DNA from: Bacteroidota bacterium
GTDB lineage: Bacteria > Bacteroidota > Bacteroidia > Chitinophagales > Chitinophagaceae
Direction: 5' to 3'
Length of the DNA: 39,959 nt
Assembly: GCA_026391125.1 (NCBI GenBank)
Contig: JAPLEO010000099.1
Span: forward strand, 1 to 39,959
Part shown: piece after piece, positions 7,420 through 16,156 of the stretch
How positions within the stretch are numbered: the stretch's first letter is position 1
Layout of the letters: each line of letters opens with the position of its first letter
Translations under genes and position numbers: made by a program
Notes under the pieces: generated by a model
What the model saw: the letters and a program-made list of their open reading frames with translations, nothing else
What the model was told of the DNA's origin: nothing
Databases searched by the model: none

Positions 7420-8748
7420 TTAGAATCCTACGATGGCTTCGATAACATAGCCACTGAATTTACCTGTAGAGCGGTAATCTGTAGTTGGGAAGTCTAAATA
7501 TTTTTGATTAACTATTTCACCTTTCAACAATACATTTTTGGTCATGAACCAACCTGCTGCGAAAGAAGTTCTGCTTACTGATACATCATTAGTCATGCCA
7601 GCCAAAGTTGCTTTAACTGAATTGTAACGAGCTCCTACAAATAAGTTTTCAGCTTTACCGAATCTGTATACACCTTCAACTGCAAACTGAGTAGCTTTTC
7701 TGTCAACAGTTTCAGTTTTAGTTCTTCCTTTTGCTGATTCATAAGTGGCAAATACTTCAAAACCATACACTTTCACAAAACCATTCAACATTGCAGTATT
7801 GATTTTTTTGCTGAAGCCTGGGTTGAAACGACCAGAGAAAGCAACTGCAGTAGATGCAGGCAATGCACCTGGAGCACCTTTTTCCATTACGTTTTGATAG
7901 TTAGAACCTGTACGGTCGCCACTAAAGATGGTAAGACCACTTCCTGCCTGACTACTATTTGCATAATAGCTACCAGTTACACGTACGCGTACATTCTCAT
8001 TTAATTTTTTGTCGAATCCTCCTTTGAAATAGATAGATGGATTTCTGTTGACATTAACGTCAGCAACTGTTGGATAAGTTGAATCGATATTACCTTTAAT
8101 CATACCAGTTGTCATACCAATCATTCCAAATAAACCATTTTTTTGAAGATATACTTCACCACCAATCTCAGTTGCGAAATCATCTATAATATAGTTGTCC
8201 ATGAACGGATTGTATAAAGCTTGTCCACCATCAGTTCTACGGAAGTGTTGATCACCATAGTTCACTTCAAAGTGACCGATTTTTACTGTAGCGATTTTCA
8301 TTAAATCATCCCAGAATTGTCCTTTAAATGGAACTTTGTCGAATTGGATATATCCACCTTTTACCCAAGTTTCATTGTGGTGACGTGCAGATAAATAGCT
8401 AGTAACATTTAACTTAACACCATCAGCTAATTGTACATCCATGAATAAGTTAGCTTGAGCTGTCATGAAACCATTTTGTAAAGGATACAAACGGTTTGCA
8501 CCAACACCAGTATTATTAATAGCACCTGGATTCTCGTGTTTTAAATTTTGGAACTGTTGTGTAAAACCAGCACCCCATCTAACTTTTAATCCTGTAAAAG
8601 GAACTGTATCAGATTTAGATGTTTCGAACTGATTAATACCAGTTTGGTCGTATGGACGGAAGTTAGAAATTTTAGGTTGTTGTGCTAAAAGTGTTAAAGG
8701 AATTGCAGCTAAGGCAATTAGGGCTAATTTTTTAAATTGAATTTTCAT
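7420..8748 (-). CDS. Outer-membrane beta-barrel (porin-like) protein
   Basis: The 442-residue protein has a signal peptide (MKIQFKKLALIALAAIPLTLLAQ), then alternating-hydrophobicity strands rich in Tyr, Asn and Gly, ending in a terminal strand with aromatic last residue (GYVIEAIVGF), as in outer-membrane barrels. No specific channel family can be named. It is 48 bp downstream of a YceI gene on the same strand and ends at a strong terminator, so the two are probably one transcript. Pairing of YceI lipid-binding proteins with an outer-membrane barrel hints at handling of hydrophobic molecules at the outer membrane, which is inference. Confidence 0.75.
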   Translation of the reverse strand: MKIQFKKLALIALAAIPLTLLAQQPKISNFRPYDQTGINQFETSKSDTVPFTGLKVRWGAGFTQQFQNLKHENPGAINNTGVGANRLYPLQNGFMTAQANLFMDVQLADGVKLNVTSYLSARHHNETWVKGGYIQFDKVPFKGQFWDDLMKIATVKIGHFEVNYGDQHFRRTDGGQALYNPFMDNYIIDDFATEIGGEVYLQKNGLFGMIGMTTGMIKGNIDSTYPTVADVNVNRNPSIYFKGGFDKKLNENVRVRVTGSYYANSSQAGSGLTIFSGDRTGSNYQNVMEKGAPGALPASTAVAFSGRFNPGFSKKINTAMLNGFVKVYGFEVFATYESAKGRTKTETVDRKATQFAVEGVYRFGKAENLFVGARYNSVKATLAGMTNDVSVSRTSFAAGWFMTKNVLLKGEIVNQKYLDFPTTDYRSTGKFSGYVIEAIVGF

Positions 8749-8796
8749 AAAATAAATTTTGGTTAAGAATAGTGCTGTTGTTAAAGAATAATTGGA

Positions 8797-9390
8797 TTAT
8801 TTATTGAGTTTTAAGTCGAATTTTAAAGTAACATCGTTACCTGTTTTAATAGTTCCCATCATAAATGTGGGAGGAGCCATACTAAATTCTTTCATACTGA
8901 TTTTTTTAGAACCCATAATGGTGATTGACTTATCAGCATTTACTTTACAAGTTGCCATGATCTCAACATCTAATGTTGCACCAGCGATAGTTAATTTACC
9001 AGTTGATTTAACAGTAAAATCAGTAGCGTCAAGGTTTGTAATGGTTGCAGTATTTGATACAAAAGTGATATTTGGGTTTTTGTCACTTTTTAGAGCTTTA
9101 TAAGCGTTTTTGTCCATTGCTTCATGACCGCTTTTTAAGCTTTCAGATTTTGTAGAAAAGTTTAGTCCGGTTACAGCTGTAATAGCTCCTGCAGCATTCA
9201 AAGTAAAGTTTGCTTCAAAAGTTCCAGAGCTAGATTTCATATCCCAATCGTGCAGTGTAGAAGTTCCACTAACAGTTAGTGACAAAGCTTTTGTGGTGTA
9301 TTTTGTTTGTGCAAATGCACCAACAAATAAAATGAGGCTCAACCCTAAAAGGCTAAGTCTTTTTAAATTGGTTTTTGTAAGGTTTTTCAT
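8797..9390 (-). CDS. YceI family periplasmic protein, copy 2
   Basis: The 197-residue protein has a signal peptide ending at FVGAFAQ and the YceI hallmarks SGTSTLHDWDMKSSSGTFEA, LKSGHEAMDKNAYKAL and MKEFSMAPPTFMMGTIKTGNDVTLKFDLKL. It is a close paralogue of the gene at 9715-10314 (roughly two thirds of residues identical by eye), and the two share a leader reading AACATC-n-CAAAAACC just before the ATG, so a tandem duplication included the upstream region. YceI proteins are lipocalin-like ligand binders. It is likely transcribed with the downstream porin. Confidence 0.9.
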   Translation of the reverse strand: MKNLTKTNLKRLSLLGLSLILFVGAFAQTKYTTKALSLTVSGTSTLHDWDMKSSSGTFEANFTLNAAGAITAVTGLNFSTKSESLKSGHEAMDKNAYKALKSDKNPNITFVSNTATITNLDATDFTVKSTGKLTIAGATLDVEIMATCKVNADKSITIMGSKKISMKEFSMAPPTFMMGTIKTGNDVTLKFDLKLNK

Positions 9391-9595
9391 GATATAGGTT
9401 TTTGTGATGTTTTATATTATGATGATTAATGATCAATTTTCTTACACAAAATTCCATTCATTGTGCAAACTTTAACATGATGTGTGTCACCAAGTTTTAT
9501 GATTCTAATCAGGAGAAAACCTGATAAATGTCAGTTTTACATTTAATTCAATGCATTAACCTCCACCATCCATTTTTATTAAGATGTTTAAACAA

Positions 9596-9629
9596 TAATA
9601 GCCTAGTGGATTGTTCCACTAGGCTATTA
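9596..9629 (-). terminator. Perfect 15-bp stem terminator after the upstream YceI gene
   Basis: TAATAGCCTAGTGGA (9596-9610), loop TTGT, then its exact reverse complement (9615-9629). It lies about 85 bp beyond the stop codon of the 9715-10314 gene. On the minus strand it runs into TTGTTT; the T-run is modest. The rest of the 9391-9714 gap holds no gene that I can support. Confidence 0.75.
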
Positions 9630-9714
9630 CTTGTCATTAAAACACTTTATTTACAACAGTTTGCGCTGGCAGGACAAATTATATTGGCAACGCAAATGCA
9701 ATTTTAATTGTAAG

Positions 9715-10314
9715 TTAAAATTTGGTAAGTTTCATATCAAATTTCAATACTACATCATTTCCGGTTTGAACGGTTCCCATCATAAAAGTAGGAGCCGACA
9801 TTCCAAAATCTTTCATACTGATTTTTTTTGAACCCATAACGGTAATCGATCTGTCTGAATTTACTTTACAAGTTGCGTCAATTTCTTCATCCAAAGTGGT
9901 ACCAGCAATTGTTAACTTACCAGTTGTTTTAACTGCAAAAGTAGTTTCATCCAATCTAGTGATCGTTGATTTGTTGGAGGTGTAAGTTAATGTGGGTGAT
10001 TTATCACTTTTCAGAGCAACGTATGCGTTCTTATCCATGGCATCGTGCCCACTTTTCAGACTCTCGGCTAAAGTAGAAAAACTTAGTCCGTTTACTACTG
10101 TGATTGCTTTTGAGCTATTGATGGTAAAATTTGCTTCAAAGGTTGCAAGGCTAGATTTCATGTCCCATTCATGTAGCGTAGAAGTACCACTTAGGGTTAA
10201 AGAAATTGATTTTTTTGCACTGTATTTTACCTGAGAAAAAGCGCAAATAAATAAAAATAAACTACTGCATAAAAGGAGCAATTTGTGGATTTGGTTTTTG
10301 TGGAGCGTATTCAT
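9715..10314 (-). CDS. YceI family periplasmic protein, copy 1
   Basis: The 199-residue protein starts with a signal peptide (hydrophobic core LLLLCSSLFLFICAFSQ) and carries the same motifs as its neighbour: SGTSTLHEWDMKSS, LKSGHDAMDKNAYVAL and MKDFGMSAPTFMMGTVQTGND. YceI-type proteins bind hydrophobic ligands such as polyprenoid lipids in the periplasm. It has its own terminator (9596-9629) and two inverted repeats upstream (10346-10370 and 10401-10430) that may be operators. Two adjacent paralogues plus a third divergent one make this a YceI-expanded locus. Confidence 0.9.
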   Translation of the reverse strand: MNTLHKNQIHKLLLLCSSLFLFICAFSQVKYSAKKSISLTLSGTSTLHEWDMKSSLATFEANFTINSSKAITVVNGLSFSTLAESLKSGHDAMDKNAYVALKSDKSPTLTYTSNKSTITRLDETTFAVKTTGKLTIAGTTLDEEIDATCKVNSDRSITVMGSKKISMKDFGMSAPTFMMGTVQTGNDVVLKFDMKLTKF

Positions 10315-10345
10315 AAAATTGGTTTTTGGGATGTTGCTAATTGAT

Positions 10346-10370
10346 CATTATGACTAATTTTTTCATAATG
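10346..10370. promoter_or_regulatory. Inverted repeat CATTATGA-N9-TCATAATG upstream of yceI copy 1
   Basis: A perfect 8-bp inverted repeat 31 bp upstream of the yceI ATG, in the region expected for the promoter or an operator. No regulator is encoded next to it, so the binding protein is unknown. Confidence 0.45.
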
Positions 10371-10400
10371 TTTGTCAATTTTTTATTTGATTCAAACTAC

Positions 10401-10430
10401 TTACAAAACTCACAATCGTTAGTTTTGTAA
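10401..10430. promoter_or_regulatory. Inverted repeat TTACAAAACT-N10-AGTTTTGTAA
   Basis: A perfect 10-bp inverted repeat about 87 bp upstream of yceI copy 1. Half-sites about 20 bp centre to centre fit a dimeric regulator, but it could also be a hairpin. The remainder of the 10315-10618 gap contains only the tRNA promoter. Confidence 0.45.
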
Positions 10431-10539
10431 AGGTATTCTATAAATATCGTCTTAAAAAAAATATCACTGCAGCATTCAGCTTATAAACTCTTGGCAACCA
10501 ACTATTTTAGAAGAATTTAGGAATTGTAGGGAATACAGA

Positions 10540-10570
10540 TTGTATTTTATTATCAAATCCCCTACTTTTG
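10540..10570 (+). promoter_or_regulatory. Promoter of tRNA-Leu (TTG-N20-TACTTTTG)
   Basis: A -33 TTG at 10540-10542 and a -7 TACTTTTG at 10563-10570 are spaced 20 bp apart, close to the usual Bacteroidota spacing, and lie about 50 bp before the mature tRNA. Confidence 0.65.
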
Positions 10571-10618
10571 CGCTCTGCTGGAAAGAATCCTAAGTAACTT
10601 TCTGGTTTTAATTGGGAA

Positions 10619-10700
10619 GCGGATGTGGCGAAATTGGCAGACGCACTAGACTTAGGATCTAGCGCCGCGAGGCGTGTGGGTTCGACCCCCTCCATCCGCA
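10619..10700 (+). tRNA. tRNA-Leu (anticodon UAG)
   Basis: An 82-nt tRNA with acceptor stem GCGGATG paired to CATCCGC (10693-10699), discriminator A at 10700, D arm GGCGAAATTGGCAGACGC, anticodon stem CTAGA/TCTAG around loop CTTAGGA with anticodon TAG at 10653-10655, a long variable arm (GCCGCGAGGC) typical of leucine tRNAs, and a T arm with GTTCGAC. The 3' CCA is not encoded. It reads CUA and probably all CUN codons. Confidence 0.97.
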
Positions 10701-10716
10701 CAAATAGCATTTAAAT

Positions 10717-10746
10717 AAAAAAGACTCACCAAAGTGAGTCTTTTTT
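10717..10746. terminator. Bidirectional terminator between tRNA-Leu and the T9SS cargo gene
   Basis: A 13-bp stem AAAAAAGACTCAC / GTGAGTCTTTTTT with loop CAAA. It has a T-run on both strands, so it can end both the tRNA transcript and the convergent large gene whose stop is at 10772. Confidence 0.92.
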
Positions 10747-10771
10747 ATTTTGCGCTTGTTAGTATTCAACC

Positions 10772-13700
10772 TTATTGCTTATTGATGATCACTTTTTTAG
10801 GCTCATATTTGGTACTTGCCCCTTCAAGGGTTAATACACAGACATTAACCATTGAATTATCTGTAATGTCTACCTGAACCTTGTTCTCTCCTTTTATAGC
10901 ATTAACCGTTTTTGTAAACATCAACTTGCCGGTACTTGCATTGGTGATTTTCAGTGTAAGCTCACTTGCCTTTTCTGATTTGAAAATGGCATTGAACCTT
11001 CCTGTACTAGGGTTCGGGAATACTGCAATCTCTTTTGACAAAAGACTATTGTTGTATACCATATCTTCTTTAGTAAATGCAGCTGCAGAAATGGTTCCAT
11101 TGAAACTGGTATTTCTTGCAGAAGCTACTTCAAAACTAAATAGTGCCATGGTTAAATCAGATGCATCTATTTTTTCTTTTGAGGCGGCAGAAATAAAGTC
11201 GCTCAACGAAATCTTATAATCCTTACTGTCTTTTGTTAAAGGCAATGTATAACTGTATTGATCTGCCCAATTACTAATACCATTCTTAACTAAAGTGATA
11301 TGTAAATTGGTAGCCTCACCACTTGCACTGAATTGGAAGGTTTTGAAATCGCTCAAATTCTGCGCTGCACCTGCACCACGCAATACTTTGTATACAGAAA
11401 CATAATCCGGACTAGTAGCTGCTATTTGCATATTTCTAAATAGTAAGAAATTATCTGGATTGGCACTATTGATACTTGCATCATTAGTGATCTTGAAATC
11501 TTTTACTGTAGAAGTTGCTTTGTTATAATCATAACCCCAGGTTCCGTCTGCCATAAATACCACGTCCTGTAATTGGTTATTCAAATACAATCCAATACTC
11601 GCTTCATAATTATCGCTTACTGGTAAATTAATGGTTGACTTACCATTCGAACTAACTGTAAATGGAACTTTGCGTGTGTTACTAACGCCTTGCTCATGTG
11701 CAGTTTCTGTAATTTCAAAATAGCCTGAATTAACAGATTGTGTATTCGTAATGGCGAGGTTAAGATTCGTGCCCTCACGCTTACCAATTGTTACGTAAGT
11801 TTTAGGTAGTGCTGTATTATTTGCTATAACATTGATTGGCAAGGATGCTTTAAGTCTAGTTAATACATCAGTAGCCATATCCATCAATAAGCCTGTATTC
11901 ACTGCCCATAGTTGGATATTATACATTACCTCATCAGATGCATAGTCTTTATTTAACCAAGTACTTTGAACGGTATAGTTATTTCTTCCTGTTTTTGCAC
12001 CAATTACAAAACTGATCGCGTATTCATTTACACCTGCAGTGTTCTTTAAATCGTAACGCACTAAACTAATTCCATTCACCATTACATTTTGGATGCCAAT
12101 TAATTCAGAACCTTTCAATCGATCACAGATCGACTTAGTGTGGTCATACACTTCACCCAATGTTTTGGTTGCAAATGCAACAGCTTTTGCTTTGTTGTTT
12201 AAATTAAAGTCAACAGACAATACTTCTTTTGCATTTGTAATAGATGGAATATCTGTTGGTGTACTTACTGAAGCCTGATAAGCATTACTTGATAATTGCT
12301 GTGGCAAAATATCTCTCAATTGCATTTGAGTACCAACTCCAGTAATTTGATTTCTTGTACCGTTCGAATTGATCAACGGCAGTATTGAATAATCAACAGG
12401 CCCTTGTAAACTATTGATAGCATTGTTGAAAATACGTTTAGCAACTGCGTCGCCCAAGCTCTTACTTTCTAATCCACCAGCACCGCCGCCGCCAACGCCA
12501 CCGCCTGGTCCGCATAGCTGTACATTCGGATAATAGTAAGCAGTACCGCATAAGCTTTCATTGATCTTATACGTTACAATAGCAGTTCCTGGCCCTACGC
12601 CTGTTAACAAACCTGTACTACTATTAATGGTAGCAATAGCTGTATTATTAATTGCCCATACTCCACCTGGAGTTACATGATGCAGTGTTGTTGTGGAATC
12701 CACACAAATAATATTTACACCAGTTATCGCTGGTAAAACAATTGGTTCAACAATTGTTTGTGAAACACTCTTTGTACAACCAACTGAATCTATCACTTGA
12801 ACAGAATAGTTACCTGCGTGTAAGAATGCTCTGTCTTTAATTGTTTGTCCATCGCTCCAAGTATATGTTGCTCCACCTCTGCTTCCAGTAACGGTAAGAT
12901 CTATTTTACCATCTACCCATGCGTTACATGAAATATCGGTTTTTTGTGCAACAACATTTAAGGTACATACAATATATCCTGCATCAATTGTTGGGTTGTC
13001 TTTATCTAATCCGCCTAATGCAACATCGATATGTACCAATTCACTATAGCCGGTACTTCTATCTGCATTAGAGTTATTATCTGTTTTAATGGTCTGATCT
13101 AGTTTTGTAAATACTTTTCCTGCTATTGTTGGAAACTTCACATAATAATCTCCAGTTGCCAAATTGGTGAAAGTATAATAACCTGGTCTACCAGTAAAGT
13201 CGTTAGCAGTAAATGTAGAGTCTAATAAAACTTGATCATTTCCGCCTACTGTATTTGATGGACCGGGTTTATACAAATAAACCTTCAAACCATTGATACC
13301 TGCTAAAACACTTTCATCCTGCAAACCATTTGCATTAGAATCTACCCAAGCATAATTACCCAATGAACCCAATGCACTTACACAATCTGTGATCATGCCC
13401 ACTTTATTAGGTGTTGCTGGTAATAATTGTGCAGAATTATCTGTTCTGTTTAATTGATAGGTATAAGAATTATACATGGTAATATTTGCCGGTACACCTA
13501 CTGGCAATATCATTGGCCATGTATAAACCAAACTATCTAATGGTGCGATGGTTGCTGAACGTCTTATTTTAATAGCAGTTACAGATGTGATATCCACTGG
13601 TGGTGTAACTGACCAGTTTGCTGTATTACAACCTGCAGGATTGATAGCCGGATTAAACTCTGGCATACAAGGATTTGAAACAGTATTATAATAAATCGTT

Positions 13701-15946
13701 GTTGAAGGATCTGTAAATGTGATCGGCGCAGAAAGATTCGCAAAATATTGCGATCCTCTTACATCTCCGATAAATGGAAACACATCAATCATAGTAATAT
13801 TATTCGCACCCACGTTTCCGGTATTGCGCAATAGAGCACGATACTTAATTTTTCCTTGTGGAGTTGCGTGTGCATTTTCTGGATAGTACACATAATGGGA
13901 AGTATCACAACCATTTTGTCCGAGTTGTGAAGTATATGCAGCCGCACTAATTACCGTAATATTTTTTGTATTGGTATTTGGATTACCTGCGTTGATATAG
14001 GAATTAGAACTTGCTAATGTTGCAAGGTTTCCAATTGTTGCAGGTGCTGTACCATCCTTAACTTTTGCATCAAACTTTACAAAGATTTGATCTCCACTTG
14101 CTACGTCGGCAATTGGGAAAGTTAGGGTTTGTCCGCTTACACCAACACTACCTAATGGCGCATAAGTTCCACCACTATTTAATTTAAACTGCGCTGTTCC
14201 TGCCTGATATTCCAATTTTGCATTCAGCACATCTGTAAAGCTTACATTTTGTGCAATACCAATACCCAATTGTTTTGCAGATATTTCATAAGTAACAATA
14301 TTTGTTGGTCCGAATGAAGTACCATTGGTGGTTGTTTTATTTAAACTAGAGAACACTGGAGCCTGACCAATGATATGCACATTACCACATGCATTTGATA
14401 CAGGTAATGCGGCAGAATTTGCAGAAGCATTTAACTGATAACAGTTGTTCACCTGAGTACCAGAAAGTGTAACAGTACAATTTCCTGGATTATTGCTTCC
14501 CTGAATGATGGTTCCTGCTGGATTACCATTCGGTGTTGCGGTACGGATGCTACCTGTGTAGGTAAGATCTTGCGTAAAGTAAGGCCCAATCGCATCTACA
14601 TCTGGCTCCACTCTAATTTTTACTTTAGAAATGAAATCAGTTGGCCCGAGTGTTACTGCATAAGAATTAGACATGGTTGTATTATCAAACGGACTACCAC
14701 TCACTGCTATCCAGATTCCTGAATTATTTAATTCATAATATTCATAAACTTTTACTTGGGGCGTTGTACTACCAGGTACTGGATTTGACACCTTTTTTGC
14801 AAATACCGAAGTAACATCAATGTTTGGATCGATATTGGTAATAATCTCAACAAAATCAAGATTTGTGTTTCCGCTGTTGGTCCATCCGGTTTTAAAATCA
14901 GCTGCAGAGCCTGCCATTACCACTCCTGGACAAAGTCCGGGGATATGACTAGTAGTTCCAGATCCGTTATTATTTACCCCACTTGAACTGGCCACTAAAT
15001 GCCCATTTGCACAAGCCCTAATTTCAGGAGCGGCTGTAAGTGTTGCAGTACCAGACACAAATGGCATTACTGGAATGTCTCCAGTTAAACTTGCACAATT
15101 CTCAAAAGTTGAATTAACAGCATAGGTTGGTGCCGTATATTTTACGGTAAGGCTGGCAGAACCAGTTCCTGTTAAAGTAGCTGCACCCCAGTCCCAACTC
15201 ACCACTGTTTCGCCCGTACCCAATACTGTAGTTGTTGGAACGATTGAACCAAATTTGGTTGCTGAAACAAATACCACACCAACTGGTAGGGTATCTAAAA
15301 TTTTTGCATGATATAAATTCAGGTTTCCTTCAGCACCTCCTGAATTGGTATAACTGAGATCATAGGTAAACGGACCATCCAGTGTTGGATTGGTAGAATA
15401 ATTATGAGCCGTTTTACTCAATACTATATTATTATTGGCCAATGCTTTAGTAGAAGTAGTATCATATATAGGAGATACATTGGCATTATTTGCTGTGATA
15501 GCAGTAATGATCAATGGCGTATATCCATTCGGGGTTGTTCCGTTTGTATAAACCAAAGAAATTTGCATTTGCCCGGTACTACCCGCTGGAATGGGGTTTA
15601 TAAAATTTGCAGTAATCAAACCGGCAACATTGGTAACCGAACTGATCTGACTATGGTCGTAAGCGATACTGGTTCCTCCTGGCGCAACCGTTAAATTGGC
15701 CGGTAATGGAACTTGTATCTTCACGTTAGTACCATTGGTAGTAAGCGATGAAATACTGTAATCGATCACAAAAATGAAATTTTTGCCGGTTTTGATCGAG
15801 TCTAACTTAAGGTTTCCGTCGGAAGTAGCCTCGGTACTCACTAACAGATCAACCTGAGCTGAAGCGGTATTTAAGATCAAAAGGCTTACTAATAAGATTG
15901 CGAAACACTTTACAGTAAAGGATTTCACCAGATTTTTGATATTCAT
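10772..15946 (-). CDS. Very large secreted multidomain protein with T9SS sorting domain
   Basis: Read from the ATG at 15946, the 1724-residue protein has a signal peptide (KCFAILLVSLLILNTASAQ). It then shows DUF11-like repeats with gliding-adhesin character (about 30-330 and 560-700), an SdrD/Cna-B-like domain with GNYAWVDSNANGLQDE (about 860-960), a SprB-type repeat with TDISCNAWVDGKIDLTVTG (about 995-1065), a bacterial Ig-like stretch (about 1075-1135), a Gly-rich linker, a unique region, and a C-terminal T9SS type A sorting domain starting at FPNPSTGRFNAIF (about 1640-1724). It should be exported by T9SS and anchored or released at the surface, probably as an adhesin. An in-frame start at 16048 is rejected because it hides the signal peptide. 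Confidence 0.9.
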   Translation of the reverse strand: MNIKNLVKSFTVKCFAILLVSLLILNTASAQVDLLVSTEATSDGNLKLDSIKTGKNFIFVIDYSISSLTTNGTNVKIQVPLPANLTVAPGGTSIAYDHSQISSVTNVAGLITANFINPIPAGSTGQMQISLVYTNGTTPNGYTPLIITAITANNANVSPIYDTTSTKALANNNIVLSKTAHNYSTNPTLDGPFTYDLSYTNSGGAEGNLNLYHAKILDTLPVGVVFVSATKFGSIVPTTTVLGTGETVVSWDWGAATLTGTGSASLTVKYTAPTYAVNSTFENCASLTGDIPVMPFVSGTATLTAAPEIRACANGHLVASSSGVNNNGSGTTSHIPGLCPGVVMAGSAADFKTGWTNSGNTNLDFVEIITNIDPNIDVTSVFAKKVSNPVPGSTTPQVKVYEYYELNNSGIWIAVSGSPFDNTTMSNSYAVTLGPTDFISKVKIRVEPDVDAIGPYFTQDLTYTGSIRTATPNGNPAGTIIQGSNNPGNCTVTLSGTQVNNCYQLNASANSAALPVSNACGNVHIIGQAPVFSSLNKTTTNGTSFGPTNIVTYEISAKQLGIGIAQNVSFTDVLNAKLEYQAGTAQFKLNSGGTYAPLGSVGVSGQTLTFPIADVASGDQIFVKFDAKVKDGTAPATIGNLATLASSNSYINAGNPNTNTKNITVISAAAYTSQLGQNGCDTSHYVYYPENAHATPQGKIKYRALLRNTGNVGANNITMIDVFPFIGDVRGSQYFANLSAPITFTDPSTTIYYNTVSNPCMPEFNPAINPAGCNTANWSVTPPVDITSVTAIKIRRSATIAPLDSLVYTWPMILPVGVPANITMYNSYTYQLNRTDNSAQLLPATPNKVGMITDCVSALGSLGNYAWVDSNANGLQDESVLAGINGLKVYLYKPGPSNTVGGNDQVLLDSTFTANDFTGRPGYYTFTNLATGDYYVKFPTIAGKVFTKLDQTIKTDNNSNADRSTGYSELVHIDVALGGLDKDNPTIDAGYIVCTLNVVAQKTDISCNAWVDGKIDLTVTGSRGGATYTWSDGQTIKDRAFLHAGNYSVQVIDSVGCTKSVSQTIVEPIVLPAITGVNIICVDSTTTLHHVTPGGVWAINNTAIATINSSTGLLTGVGPGTAIVTYKINESLCGTAYYYPNVQLCGPGGGVGGGGAGGLESKSLGDAVAKRIFNNAINSLQGPVDYSILPLINSNGTRNQITGVGTQMQLRDILPQQLSSNAYQASVSTPTDIPSITNAKEVLSVDFNLNNKAKAVAFATKTLGEVYDHTKSICDRLKGSELIGIQNVMVNGISLVRYDLKNTAGVNEYAISFVIGAKTGRNNYTVQSTWLNKDYASDEVMYNIQLWAVNTGLLMDMATDVLTRLKASLPINVIANNTALPKTYVTIGKREGTNLNLAITNTQSVNSGYFEITETAHEQGVSNTRKVPFTVSSNGKSTINLPVSDNYEASIGLYLNNQLQDVVFMADGTWGYDYNKATSTVKDFKITNDASINSANPDNFLLFRNMQIAATSPDYVSVYKVLRGAGAAQNLSDFKTFQFSASGEATNLHITLVKNGISNWADQYSYTLPLTKDSKDYKISLSDFISAASKEKIDASDLTMALFSFEVASARNTSFNGTISAAAFTKEDMVYNNSLLSKEIAVFPNPSTGRFNAIFKSEKASELTLKITNASTGKLMFTKTVNAIKGENKVQVDITDNSMVNVCVLTLEGASTKYEPKKVIINKQ

Positions 15947-16116
15947 AATCAGCGTTTTAGGGGTTACCAAAATTTTATTCTTTTCAGAAAAAAACTGATA
16001 AGTATTAAAACGCAATGTATTATGAGGGGCTTCCCTGGGAAATACCAAGTAGTTTGTAATTTTTTAAGCAAGAAATAAAACAAAAAGATCTATGAGATGC
16101 ATTTCAGCCAATCCCT

Positions 16117-16124
16117 TACCTTTG
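16117..16124 (+). promoter_or_regulatory. -7 element TACCTTTG of the trigger factor gene
   Basis: Exact TAnnTTTG match ending 32 bases before the tig ATG at 16157. It falls inside any translation from the upstream in-frame ATG at 16097, which is one reason for choosing the later start. Confidence 0.6.
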
Positions 16125-16156
16125 CAGCCCAATTTTTAAGAAACAAAAAAAATACA

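Noticed and set aside
9631..9831. Plus-strand 66-codon frame after the YceI terminator
   Set aside because: It overlaps the 3' end of the YceI gene on the other strand and has an unlikely composition.
10507..10710. Minus-strand 67-codon frame
   Set aside because: It is antisense to the tRNA-Leu gene and its promoter and has no protein-like pattern.
15947..16048. N-terminal extension of the T9SS cargo
   Set aside because: It would place 34 residues before an obvious signal peptide.
16097..16156. Upstream in-frame start for trigger factor
   Set aside because: It would put the promoter box TACCTTTG inside the coding region, and the added residues (MHFSQSLTFAAQF...) do not match the family.
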